In this document: piece after piece, positions 1 to 8,994 of the stretch
How the letters are laid out: each line of letters opens with the position of its first letter
Numbering within the stretch: position 1 is the stretch's first letter
NCBI GenBank assembly: GCA_040218415.1
Contig: JAVJRN010000068.1
Span: 1-61,025, forward strand
Direction of reading: 5' to 3'
DNA: 61,025 bases
Source of the DNA: JAVJRN01 sp040218415
GTDB taxonomy: Bacteria; Bacteroidota; Bacteroidia; Cytophagales; Cyclobacteriaceae
Translations under genes and position numbers: made by a program
Notes under the pieces: generated by a model
The model's database searches: none
Told to the model about the DNA's origin: nothing
Seen by the model: the letters and a program-made list of their open reading frames with translations, nothing else

Positions 1-55
1 TCCTGCTCGCAAGCCTTTCCTCAGATGAAAGTGTCCTAAAGTCTGTTTTGTTCAT
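1..55 (-). CDS. Transposase-like protein, N-terminal fragment (cut by window edge)
   Basis: Reading leftward from the ATG at 53-55, this encodes MNKTDFRTLSSEERLASR and then runs off the window. It is identical to the start of the gene at 60945. A short N-terminus of the type FR-LS-EER--SRK followed by a helix-turn-helix is common in IS630/Tc1-mariner-like transposases, but 18 residues are too few for a firm family. The gene is truncated by the boundary and not visibly broken. Confidence 0.5.
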   Translation of the reverse strand, partial: MNKTDFRTLSSEERLASR

Positions 56-114
56 AACGCAAAAATAAACAAAATTACCTATATTCTATAGCTTTATTAC
101 CGTCAAGTTAATAA
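1..114 (-). mobile_element. Left copy of an insertion-sequence end (inverted repeat with 60886-60999)
   Basis: These 114 bases are the exact reverse complement of positions 60886-60999, with no mismatch or gap that I can find. The repeat covers about 59 bases of leader plus the start of a transposase-like gene, and similarity stops abruptly at position 114, just before an unrelated hairpin. The outer edge shared by both copies reads TTATTAACTTGACGG. This is how the end of a repeated insertion sequence looks. The element is cut by the window boundary, so its full length, other end and target duplication cannot be seen. Confidence 0.8.
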
Positions 115-115
115 T

Positions 116-152
116 AGCTCAGGAATTGAATTGTATCCTGAGCTTGTAATTT
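116..152. terminator. Hairpin between the left IS copy and the regulator gene
   Basis: A 9-bp perfect stem, AGCTCAGGA (116-124) with TCCTGAGCT (136-144), and an 11-base loop is followed on the plus strand by TGTAATTTTT. It lies about 90 bp past the stop codon of the leftward regulator gene and immediately inside the IS edge. It could terminate the regulator transcript or insulate it from the IS. The U-tract is better on the plus strand, so direction is uncertain. Confidence 0.4.
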
Positions 153-233
153 TTAAATGAAGTCACGAAAGAAATGCTTTACAAGTAGATGACTAGCCCT
201 CCCAACAACAATCATATTATATTCAAACATGTC

Positions 234-3200
234 TTATTCCGTTCCGAGATTGTCCTTAAACTTTTCATAATAAGCCTTTGGGCTCAAGCCATAATATTTT
301 TTGAAGGCTTTCGCGAAGTAATTGGCACTCTTGAATCCAACCGCATAACCAACCTCCGCAATATTGACACGATTTTGTTCGATGAGAGAGGCAGCATGTT
401 TCATTCTATAAGCCAATATATAATCATTTGGTGTCTGATTAATCCATGCCTTGAACTTGACAAATAAGAGTGACCTGCTGATACCTAGCTGGTCACATAG
501 AAACTGTATATTCAGGAATTCATTGCCGACATTCTCACGGATCAGTTGCACGGCTTTATTCATCATCACCTCATCCATGGAGTTAACACTTGGTTCATTA
601 TCCTTGAATTTGCCGGTCTCAGAAAACTTCTTTTTCAAATTTTGCTGCGTATGTATTTGATTCTTACATTTCAACAACAATTCTTTGATTTGAAAGGGTT
701 TATTTAAATAATCATCTGCACCAGACTCCAAACCATCGTATTTAAATACTAAAGATGTACGAGCGGTTAATAATATAAATGGGATGTGGCTTGTCCGTAT
801 ATCTGTCTTAATTTTCGCACAAAAATCAATACCATTCATTACTGGCATCATTACATCACTAATAATGAGGTCGGGTTGTTCGGCCAGTGCTTTTTGAAAC
901 CCATCGGAACCATTTTCGGATATTAAAACGTGATAATAAGGTTTTAATATGCTGTGCATAAAACGTGAAATGTCATGGTTGTCTTCAACCACCAATATTT
1001 TTGGTTGCTCTTCGTCCTGCACATCGGATTGTAATTCCAAGTCATCTAGTGGGTTATTTTCCTCTGATGACGGGGGAATATACTGAGCTACATCTTCGCT
1101 ATCTCTGAACTCACTTATAATATCGGTATCATCGAGATGTTCTCTTCCTTGCCTAAAAGTCATGATAAAGCTACTACCCTTTCCTTCTTCACTTGAAACT
1201 GATAGTTCCCCTTTGTGGAGGTCCATTAGATTCTTAGCAATGGCGAGACCTATGCCCGAACCTTGTTTGTATTTCCCGGCTAATTTTTTCTTAGGGATCT
1301 CATAATACCGATCAAATATCCTCTCCGCGTGATCCTTGGAAATACCCTCTCCATTATCAGTAACAATGACTTTAACAATTCCATTAATTTGGGATAAATG
1401 AACCGATATTTCTCCATGCGCTGGAGTGTATTTAAAAGCATTGGATATTAGATTATAAAGCACTTTTTCTAACTTGTCACGATCATAATAGACTCGTAAC
1501 TCTGCATGTTCTGAATGAAAAGTATAGGCAGTTTTATTGATCTTAGCTTGTTGATCAAATGACAAAAACACTTCCTTGGCAAACTTGACAATATTACCTT
1601 CTGCAGCCTGCAACTTCATCTGCTTGTTTTCAAGCTTTCTGAAATCCATCAATTCGTTAATAAGCTTAAATAGCTGATCGGTACTTTTTTTGATAACTAG
1701 AAGCTGTCGGAAAAACTTTCTAGGTCCTGTATAATCTTCAATGAGTTTTTCCAAAGGACCAGAAATCAACGTTAGAGGTGTCCGGAACTCATGAGAAATA
1801 TTGGTAAAAAACTGCAATTTTTGCTGGTTTAACTCTTGCTGTTGTATAAACTCACGTGTTTCCAAATCCAATTGATGCTGAAGTTGTAATCTTGACTTGG
1901 AGAAGTAGATTAATACGGCAGTTATACTAAGCACTATCAAAAAGTAAAGTAGATAAGCCCAATTTGTAAGCCATAGTGGATCATTAACATTAATTTCCAA
2001 GCTTGTAATTTCCTCTGTCTCCACACCATCGCTATTGATCCCTTTTACTTCAAAAACGTATGACCCACCTCGCTGAATGGTGAAGGATACGAAAGGATTG
2101 GTTGTTTTTATCCATGAATCATTCAAGCCTACTAAGCGGTAGGAATAAACATTTTTTCCTGGATTGATATAATTGGGCATTGCATAGTAGATCGAAAAGA
2201 TATTCTGATCATAATCCAATGTCAACTCCCTAGTGTACTCTATTGATTTAGTTAAAATGCCACTGGAATCATTAGGTGTCAATGGTTCACCAGATAGTTC
2301 AAAACTAGTTATTACTACTTTAGGAGCATGATCATTCCGTACTCCGAATGAATTAGGATGAAAAACAGTTACCCCGGAAGCGCCTCCAAAATAAATCTCT
2401 CCATTGTCAGAACGTAGCTTTGCTCCACGATTAAATTCATTCGGATAGACACCATCTTTCCTATTAAAAATCTGTTGTTCTTTATTCGAAGGATCATATT
2501 TAACCACGCCCTCTTCTGTACTCAACCAGAGAACCCCTTCCTTTGCTTCTACTATCGCAAATACACTAGAAATTCCTGCTAGTTCGACTGACTCTAATTT
2601 ACCTTCTCTTAGGTAATAAAGCCCCGAATGCAATGTAGCTATCCAAATCTTACTATGTCGATCCTCAATTATATCTAGGATGGTCAGGTTGTCTGAAGTT
2701 CCATCAGTTTTTGTAAAAAATTGAAAATTGAATGTACGATTCTTGTAAGCATCGGCTGGTAAAAAGGAAAGTCCAGAGCCCGTTCCCACGTAGAGATCAC
2801 CCGCTTCAGTGACAAGCAATGAGCGAACATTATTATAGGTTATTGCTGGGTTCTTATCCGACGCTCCGAAATGTGTAAACTGTTCTTTCTTGGGATCAAA
2901 CAGATCAAGCCCTGTATTTAGTGTTCCTATCCATAAATTCCCGTCTGGGGCCTGATCAATCGAAATTACCCGATCAGAAGATAAAGAATTGGCATCAAAA
3001 CTTTTGTTCGTATAACCCTTTAATTGACCTGAATTACCATCATAATGCAATAGCCCTTGTTCAAAAGTACCTATCCAAAATCGCCCATTACCTTCATAGA
3101 ATAACTCCTTTACTTTCAACGCTCCTAAATCCGGATCAAAGAACGGAGCATCAATCTTTGTAAACTTATTGCTTGCAGGGTCGTAGACATTAATTCCACT

Positions 3201-4343
3201 ACCTTCAGTACCAAAGTATATTCTAGAATCTTCATCCTGTATAATCTTATTGACCACATTGTAGCCCAACTGTGTACCACTACGTTCGTCAATTTTACTA
3301 AAGCTCATTAACTTACCACTCCAATAATTGACTCCTCCAAAGTAGGTGCCTATCCAAACCCCACCATTTTCATCGGAAAATAACGAGCGAATATTATTAT
3401 CTGTAATACCATCTGGATTTTGAGGATCGTGACGTATTTTATGTGTAATGGTAAGGTTATCGATAATATTCAAACCATCGTAAGTTCCTACCCATAATCT
3501 ATTCTGGGTATCAACAGTAAGGCATCTTACAAGATCGTTAGTAAGCAAATCATTGCTGATTGATTTAAATGATGCAAAGGAAGCGTCACCATTTTTTTTA
3601 AGGAAAAGTCCGTGATCTGTTCCTACCCAAAGATTGCCTGAATGATCTTCGATGATTGCATTCACCCGATAATTTTCATCAGAACTACTTAAATTAAAAT
3701 GCTCAGTTTCGTACTGGCCATTTTGTTGCTTGGTTAAATTCCAAATGCCATTATTTGTTCCTGCCCAGATACTCTTATCCCTTGTCGAAGCATGCAAGCT
3801 CAAAACCATACCCAGCTTCTCCTTTAGGTCTTTGCCCAAAGGAAATTGGTCAACAATAATAGTATCCTCATACGTCTGCAAAAGCTCGATTCCCTGAGCT
3901 GTAGCGAGCCATACATCATTTGAATTGGTTCTTAAAATATCAAAAACTCTTCGAGAAACTCTTCTTAAATACTTTGAAGTATCAGTTTTGTCATCATGTA
4001 AGCTTAGTCCGTATTTAGATCCTATCCAGACACCCTTTGTACTATCTACTGAAATCACATAGATATCATTGGCTCCTAGTTGCTCCAAAGGATACTTTTC
4101 CCTCCGAACAACCTTTAAATTAATACCATCGTATCTCAACAAACCATTTCTGGTTCCAAACCAAATCAGACCATTTTCATCTTGACCTATTGAATTGACA
4201 GAGTTCAATGAAAACCCTTCAGCAGTAGATATATGCCGAAAATAATTAAACTGGTTTTGAGCCTTGGTAGATACAATTTGAAATAACAAAAGCATTCCAA
4301 GGCAATATTTCACTACAATATGTAACTGGTTGTTGGAACTCAT
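234..4343 (-). CDS. Hybrid two-component system sensor/AraC-type regulator (HTCS)
   Basis: This 1369-residue protein joins sensor, kinase, receiver and DNA-binding output in one chain, as PUL regulators of Bacteroidota often do. In order: a signal peptide (about 1-28); two-component propeller (Reg_prop) repeats with recurrent -LWVGT--GL- and -IWIGT--GL- patterns (about 35-710); a Y_Y_Y domain (about 725-785); one membrane segment (about 790-812); a HisKA domain with phosphoacceptor His851 in SHEFRTP; a HATPase with N-box and DNGEGIS and GSGIGLAI motifs; a receiver with Asp1163 in ISDVMMP; and a C-terminal AraC HTH. The propeller would bind an oligosaccharide in the periplasm. It is divergent from the PL24-like lyase gene, and a recurring 32-bp motif lies between the two, so it very likely controls this locus. 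No key motif is missing. Confidence 0.95.
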   Translation of the reverse strand: MSSNNQLHIVVKYCLGMLLLFQIVSTKAQNQFNYFRHISTAEGFSLNSVNSIGQDENGLIWFGTRNGLLRYDGINLKVVRREKYPLEQLGANDIYVISVDSTKGVWIGSKYGLSLHDDKTDTSKYLRRVSRRVFDILRTNSNDVWLATAQGIELLQTYEDTIIVDQFPLGKDLKEKLGMVLSLHASTRDKSIWAGTNNGIWNLTKQQNGQYETEHFNLSSSDENYRVNAIIEDHSGNLWVGTDHGLFLKKNGDASFASFKSISNDLLTNDLVRCLTVDTQNRLWVGTYDGLNIIDNLTITHKIRHDPQNPDGITDNNIRSLFSDENGGVWIGTYFGGVNYWSGKLMSFSKIDERSGTQLGYNVVNKIIQDEDSRIYFGTEGSGINVYDPASNKFTKIDAPFFDPDLGALKVKELFYEGNGRFWIGTFEQGLLHYDGNSGQLKGYTNKSFDANSLSSDRVISIDQAPDGNLWIGTLNTGLDLFDPKKEQFTHFGASDKNPAITYNNVRSLLVTEAGDLYVGTGSGLSFLPADAYKNRTFNFQFFTKTDGTSDNLTILDIIEDRHSKIWIATLHSGLYYLREGKLESVELAGISSVFAIVEAKEGVLWLSTEEGVVKYDPSNKEQQIFNRKDGVYPNEFNRGAKLRSDNGEIYFGGASGVTVFHPNSFGVRNDHAPKVVITSFELSGEPLTPNDSSGILTKSIEYTRELTLDYDQNIFSIYYAMPNYINPGKNVYSYRLVGLNDSWIKTTNPFVSFTIQRGGSYVFEVKGINSDGVETEEITSLEINVNDPLWLTNWAYLLYFLIVLSITAVLIYFSKSRLQLQHQLDLETREFIQQQELNQQKLQFFTNISHEFRTPLTLISGPLEKLIEDYTGPRKFFRQLLVIKKSTDQLFKLINELMDFRKLENKQMKLQAAEGNIVKFAKEVFLSFDQQAKINKTAYTFHSEHAELRVYYDRDKLEKVLYNLISNAFKYTPAHGEISVHLSQINGIVKVIVTDNGEGISKDHAERIFDRYYEIPKKKLAGKYKQGSGIGLAIAKNLMDLHKGELSVSSEEGKGSSFIMTFRQGREHLDDTDIISEFRDSEDVAQYIPPSSEENNPLDDLELQSDVQDEEQPKILVVEDNHDISRFMHSILKPYYHVLISENGSDGFQKALAEQPDLIISDVMMPVMNGIDFCAKIKTDIRTSHIPFILLTARTSLVFKYDGLESGADDYLNKPFQIKELLLKCKNQIHTQQNLKKKFSETGKFKDNEPSVNSMDEVMMNKAVQLIRENVGNEFLNIQFLCDQLGISRSLLFVKFKAWINQTPNDYILAYRMKHAASLIEQNRVNIAEVGYAVGFKSANYFAKAFKKYYGLSPKAYYEKFKDNLGTE

Positions 4344-4629
4344 GAAGCAATGAAAATTTATTATTTATTATAAATTATAAATCCGGTGTTACCTAAAAGC
4401 AAAATTATGGTATCAGGGTATGATAACTAGTCACCCGAAGGTAGCATTTATCATGCTCGCGTCAGCACTAAAAATCATAATCCACCTTTAAAATTAGCGA
4501 AAGTAAACTAACACCTTTTTAAGGATTCAGAGTTCAGATTTTTTTTGAAGAACTTGGTTTTTTTCTAACGAAGGGTCATTTAGCGCGTGAATAATCCCCA
4601 TAAAAATCAAAAGAGCGTCTGAAAAATGG

Positions 4630-4661
4630 ATAATTGTCTAGAATACAGGTGATATCGTCCA
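4630..4661 (+). promoter_or_regulatory. Candidate HTCS operator, site S1
   Basis: This 32-bp sequence matches 14124-14155 at 31 of 32 positions. Its left part reads TAATTGTCTAGAA and its right part AGGTGATATCGTCCA. It ends 69 bases before the lyase start and lies 286 bases upstream of the divergent regulator gene. Such long near-identity between two unlinked intergenic regions, with related copies at 18841 and 30543, fits an activator binding site. Binding by the HTCS is inference. Confidence 0.65.
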
Positions 4662-4700
4662 ACCTTATATTGATACTGATGGGTATGGTCTATCATCAAT

Positions 4701-4708
4701 TAAATTTG
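4701..4708 (+). promoter_or_regulatory. Putative -7 promoter box of the lyase gene
   Basis: TAAATTTG matches the Bacteroidota -7 consensus TAnnTTTG and lies 22 bases before the ATG at 4731. No good -33 element stands at the expected spacing. That is common in activator-dependent promoters and agrees with the candidate operator about 40 bases upstream. Confidence 0.45.
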
Positions 4709-4730
4709 ATACAAACATTATTATAAGGTT

Positions 4731-7700
4731 ATGAAGATATTAAAATTAATAATTAGCAATGTGTTTATTTTATCTATGCTGTCTGCTATATCACAGCAAA
4801 CCCCGCCTCAAGCGAAACTAGATTCTTCTGATGTAAGATTAATCAGCCAAACACAAATTTCTGATTCAGTATTATATTTTAATGGAAGTCAAGTATCAAC
4901 AGGTCGTGAAAGTTATCAGGATCAGCCTGGATACGATTTTGCGTTTGGTCCACATATATCTCCTCATGGTGATTGCATTGATTTTTTTGGAAAATATGTA
5001 TTTCTAACATGGTATCGTGGAGGTGAAGAAGATCGCCATGTGATGTTATCCCGTTACAACACAGAAACGGGTTCTGTTGCGACTATCCAATTTGATCATA
5101 GACATACTGGATTTCAAAATAATCCCAATTTAGGAGAATCACACAATACCATAGCTGTAGGTATTTCTCCTTTAGACAGCACTATCCATTTGTTGTACGA
5201 CATGCATGCCTATTCTGCATCAAGACCTTCCAATGGTAGCTTGGCCAACGATTATTTCAGATATCAATATTCTGTACCTGGCGCGCTGACTGTAAGTGAC
5301 GCTGAATTTAACAAAAGTCTTTTTTACCCTAAACAATTGTTCTTAAAGCAAGGGGAAGACTACACAGGACTTACCTATCCGGATTTTTTCACAAATCTGG
5401 ATGGTGAATTGATGGTAAAAATGCGCCGAGGTGGAAATAGCAATGGAAAATTTATGTTCGCTAAGTATAACCCGAGTGAAGGTTGGTCAAGTTGGACTGA
5501 TTTCAACGTGATGGACGCATCCAGCTATTATTTAATTGATTACGATTGGGGCTTGTATGGTAATATTAAATATCAAGCAGGAAAAATGCGCATCGGTTTT
5601 GCGACCAGATATAATAACTATGATGATAAGTTTATTTATAACAATGGTTTCCATTACGCCTATTCAAATGATCCAACAGGAAAATCAGAATGGTTTAATG
5701 CCTTTGACGAGCCCTTTGATTTACCACTCAGGAACCCAGACATTATAAAAATAAGTGAGCCCGGTGATGAAGTATCCCAAACGGGGGTTAATCAAGTCAG
5801 AATCAGTACCGATGCTGAATGGTCGGTCAACGACAGAGAAGATATCCATTTTATTAATAGAGTGAATTCAACCAATGTGCATACCTTCAAGAAAGCTGGT
5901 GATTCGGAATTTACTACTACAACTGAATTTCCAGGTGGTGACCTGATAGGACTCGGCAATAATATGTATCTCGTAGGACTGGAAAATTCGAAACCTGTCA
6001 TCTACAAGGCAAATGGAGGAACGAATGACTGGGTGGAAGTCTACAGACAAAATGGCGGAAAAGACTATATGTTTGGGATAGCAAGAATCAATGAAGGTCA
6101 TCTCTATTATTATTTAATGGAAGACACAGAAGGTCCGGCAAGAGATGCAAATCCCACAGACCTATTGGTATACGATCTGGTCGACGACATACCAACAGTT
6201 GGATTCTTAAACTTGGCCAATAATGACATGATTCCTAGAATGTCTAACTTCACCGTTCGAGCAACTACAAACGAGCCTTACAACATTTTATCCCTATATG
6301 TCAATGATGAATTGGTCAGTACTTTGACCGAGTCTCCTTACACTTGGTCGGATCACCCATTGCTTTTACTTACCGATTCTATCAATACGTTAAAGCTCGT
6401 AGCAGCTAATGCAGAGGGAAATACCATAGAAAAAACCCTAGACATCTTAACTTCACCCGGTCAAGAACCCTACACCAGCGACTCTCAACCGCATCCAATA
6501 CCGGGGACCATTCCATTCGTTGATTATGATAAAGGCGGCATAAACGTTGCTTATTATGATAGATCTGAACAAGACCTTTCAAAGTATACCTATCGTGGTG
6601 ATGACAAGGTAGATATGAATTCCGATGGCTCCAAGGTGGTATATATTCAAGGCGCAGGTGATGACTCCCCCGAATATTTAGAGTACACGATTAATGTGAC
6701 CAAAACAGGTTTTTATGATCTCAATGTTACGCATAATAAACCACGTGATGGCGAATTTAATCAGATGAGGGTTTCACTCCCGGATGAAGACACAGTGCTT
6801 ATTGATACCTTCACTGGTAGGGACAGTCCCACTAATGTTGAATATCTGACCGACCTGATGGGAAATATAATGTTAACCGAAGGCAACCATGTTTTAAGGT
6901 TTACCATGGTAAGTTTTGGGTTTAATCTGGAGAAATTTGAATTAGCCTTCACTCATAGTGCAATTATGGTAACCTTCAATGATGGATCAGAAACAACCTC
7001 TGCTTATGTCGATCCTGATGGCACAGTTCAATTACCCCCTGACCCATCAAAAGAAGGTGAAGTTTTTGTCCAGTGGGTTACCAGTACCGGAGAAGTTTTC
7101 GATTCCAATACCGTAGTAACAGAGGATACCGAAGTTTTTGCTCAATGGGAAATCAAAAGCTACGCGATCCAGTTTACTGCCGAGAATGGCACGGTCTCTT
7201 TTGACCCAGACCAATCTGAATTCCCAGTAGATAGTGAAGTAACATTGACAGCCATTCCTGATACAGGTTATGAGTTTGTAGAGTGGAGTGGTGATGCATC
7301 AGGCTCGGAAAATCCAATAACCATCATGGTGGATAAAGAAATCAATGTAGTTGCATCGTTTGCATTGAAGACATATTCGATCGACATTACTTCCGAGAAT
7401 GGTACAATCTTACTTGACCCAGAGTCTGACCAGTCCGAATTTCCAATAGACAGTGAAGTAACATTGACAGCTATTCCTGATGAAGGTTATGATTTTGTAG
7501 AGTGGAGTGGTGATGCCTCAGGTTCAGAAAATCCATTGACCATCATGATAGATAAGAACATGAGTATAGTCGCTGAGTTTATGGAATCAGAGGTTTTGTC
7601 TGCTTTAGATGATACTTATGGTGTGAAAATTTATCCTAACCCATCTGATGACCACATTTTCATAGAAGGTGCTCCAAAGGGAACAATCATTACATTATTC

Positions 7701-7847
7701 AGTATCGATGGATCAAAGGTAGAAACCATAGAAATAGACGCTAAAAAGTTTCAAATGGATATCACTCACCTAGAAAGGGGTCAGTATATTCTAGTGATCA
7801 AGGAAACTGAAAAGAAAGCGTACTACAAAAAGATCATCACTGAATAG
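4731..7847 (+). CDS. Secreted PL24-like ulvan lyase with CBM-like, InlB-type and T9SS domains
   Basis: The 1038-residue protein has a Sec signal peptide (about 1-22), then a BNR_4-type beta-propeller (about 60-490). The propeller carries His138 in GESHNT and His159 in YDMHAY; this 21-residue spacing is the one I recall for the two active-site histidines of PL24 ulvan lyases. Such enzymes cut ulvan by beta-elimination next to uronic acid, leaving an unsaturated end. Then follow an Ig-like region (about 490-575), a CBM6/35-like jelly-roll (about 600-745), a Listeria-Bacteroides-type repeat (about 745-805), two InlB-like repeats (811-952) and a T9SS type A sorting domain starting near KIYPNP. 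It should be exported to the surface or medium. It is divergent from the regulator and ends before two terminators. Family is likely; substrate is inferred with support from the neighbours. Confidence 0.85.
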   Translation: MKILKLIISNVFILSMLSAISQQTPPQAKLDSSDVRLISQTQISDSVLYFNGSQVSTGRESYQDQPGYDFAFGPHISPHGDCIDFFGKYVFLTWYRGGEEDRHVMLSRYNTETGSVATIQFDHRHTGFQNNPNLGESHNTIAVGISPLDSTIHLLYDMHAYSASRPSNGSLANDYFRYQYSVPGALTVSDAEFNKSLFYPKQLFLKQGEDYTGLTYPDFFTNLDGELMVKMRRGGNSNGKFMFAKYNPSEGWSSWTDFNVMDASSYYLIDYDWGLYGNIKYQAGKMRIGFATRYNNYDDKFIYNNGFHYAYSNDPTGKSEWFNAFDEPFDLPLRNPDIIKISEPGDEVSQTGVNQVRISTDAEWSVNDREDIHFINRVNSTNVHTFKKAGDSEFTTTTEFPGGDLIGLGNNMYLVGLENSKPVIYKANGGTNDWVEVYRQNGGKDYMFGIARINEGHLYYYLMEDTEGPARDANPTDLLVYDLVDDIPTVGFLNLANNDMIPRMSNFTVRATTNEPYNILSLYVNDELVSTLTESPYTWSDHPLLLLTDSINTLKLVAANAEGNTIEKTLDILTSPGQEPYTSDSQPHPIPGTIPFVDYDKGGINVAYYDRSEQDLSKYTYRGDDKVDMNSDGSKVVYIQGAGDDSPEYLEYTINVTKTGFYDLNVTHNKPRDGEFNQMRVSLPDEDTVLIDTFTGRDSPTNVEYLTDLMGNIMLTEGNHVLRFTMVSFGFNLEKFELAFTHSAIMVTFNDGSETTSAYVDPDGTVQLPPDPSKEGEVFVQWVTSTGEVFDSNTVVTEDTEVFAQWEIKSYAIQFTAENGTVSFDPDQSEFPVDSEVTLTAIPDTGYEFVEWSGDASGSENPITIMVDKEINVVASFALKTYSIDITSENGTILLDPESDQSEFPIDSEVTLTAIPDEGYDFVEWSGDASGSENPLTIMIDKNMSIVAEFMESEVLSALDDTYGVKIYPNPSDDHIFIEGAPKGTIITLFSIDGSKVETIEIDAKKFQMDITHLERGQYILVIKETEKKAYYKKIITE
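7161..7583 (+). repeat. Two tandem InlB-like repeats inside the lyase gene
   Basis: Residues 811-881 (7161-7373) and 882-951 (7374-7583) are near-identical units. Both contain DSEVTLTAIPD-GY-FVEWSGDASGSENP, and the DNA is also closely similar, which suggests a recent duplication or homogenisation. Repeats of this type act as spacers or adhesion modules in secreted proteins and here probably hold the catalytic part away from the T9SS anchor. Confidence 0.85.
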
Positions 7848-7864
7848 AGGTCTTGTTGACATTG

Positions 7865-7893
7865 CTCCCAACTACATGTTGGGAGTTTGTTTT
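7865..7893 (+). terminator. Terminator 1 after the lyase gene
   Basis: The stem CTCCCAAC (7865-7872) pairs with GTTGGGAG (7878-7885) around a 5-base loop, then TTTGTTTT follows. It begins 18 bases after the lyase stop codon. Confidence 0.75.
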
Positions 7894-7929
7894 GAATCAA
7901 AAAGAAAGTGTCTAAGACATAAGCAACTG

Positions 7930-7968
7930 AGGTCTGGGTTTGATTACTCCCAGACCTTATTTTTTTTG
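7930..7968 (+). terminator. Terminator 2 after the lyase gene
   Basis: The stem AGGTCTGGG (7930-7938) pairs with CCCAGACCT (7949-7957) and is followed by TATTTTTTTTG. Two terminators in a row give a strong stop for lyase transcription and shield the gene-free stretch beyond. Confidence 0.75.
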
Positions 7969-7969
7969 C

Positions 7970-8800
7970 CTTCACTCAAAATACTCATCCCAGTTAGTTT
8001 CAGGCTTTAATTTACATTGATACCAAAGCTCAGTTTTAAACCTGAATGATCAGACGATGTAAGCCTTGACCGAATGTCATCAAACTACAGGATGAGGTTT
8101 AAATCTTTACATTTTAATGGGATTTTTTCCAAGGGTGGATTCACCTAAAAAAGTAACATGTTGCCTCACTTTTAAAATGTACTATTACACAATCCATCGT
8201 TGATATCGCTTAATTAACGTTAGACGTTTTTATAGATACAAATGAAAACACAATGATGCCCCTATTCAGTTTTCGCAATACACCTGACGCCTATTAAGAA
8301 GCTCATAGACTCACCGAAGGCTAGAGTTTGAATAACTCAGTGTCGAAGCAACTAAATGCCTTGTATCACTTCATCTTAATCAATATCTCAACGTTTGATG
8401 ATAAAGTCTAAAGAGATTGTGACTTAGCAAAATAGACCAATAAATGGTATTAAACCCAAGGGTAGAACCCTTGACCCTAGCTTCCTACGCAGAGCATCGG
8501 GGAATTAGACCTATTGGGCTATCGCCCTGCGATTAAACTGCGCTTCTCTATCTCGGAAATCTAAATACCTGCAAATGAGTAGTCAGTTGTCAAGCTGAGA
8601 AAAAAATGGATCTGCAGATCGACCCATGGCCTAAGTGTCCTTTTCAAGAATATCAATAGATCTATTCAAATAGATTTCAACTAGCCTACCTGTATCAGCT
8701 AAGTTGAGATGTGGCAATCTGACAGACTGCTTACCTACGATAATGAGCGTACTTCGCAGCGAGGAATCTCTTGCTTGAGCCAGCGTGTTCAAGGGTCAAT
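7970..8800. other. Gene-free stretch, about 0.8 kb
   Basis: I see no convincing gene here. The only sizeable reading frame (8709-8900, plus, 63 codons) overlaps the terminator element of the opposite strand and has no recognisable domain. The part 8455-8600 is richer in GC than the rest and may be remains of a degraded insertion, but no transposase or terminal repeats can be recognised. No operator copy was found. Confidence 0.5.
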
Positions 8801-8802
8801 TC

Positions 8803-8890
8803 AAAAAAAAAGCGACCTCCTGGAGGTCGCTCTATTGCAGGGCCTTAATCCTGCTACCTTAGTTATCTTTGTGCCCTTTGAGGTAGTTAA
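8803..8890 (-). terminator. Terminator with upstream hairpins, end of the receptor operon (element X)
   Basis: On the minus strand a 10-bp hairpin (GGAGGTCGCT with its complement, 8811-8831) is followed by nine T. Just before it lie a small hairpin GCAGG/CCTGC and a longer-range pair CTACCT/AGGTAG, giving three stem-loops. The segment CTAAGGTAG recurs before the terminator at 18638-18700. It lies about 105 bases after the beta-helix gene and surely ends the receptor operon. Whether the upstream part is a conserved 3'-UTR or small RNA is open. Confidence 0.75.
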
Positions 8891-8994
8891 ATCTCATTAG
8901 TGGCTATTTGCTGTTATTGACTTAACAAATAGCTTCTAACAATCTACCACCTACAGGCACGTATTAGTCTGAAGTCCAAATTGGATTCAGGTAA

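Noticed and set aside
8709..8900. 63-codon plus-strand frame near 8.8 kb
   Set aside because: It runs through the terminator hairpin and T-tract of the opposite strand; the product has no recognisable feature.
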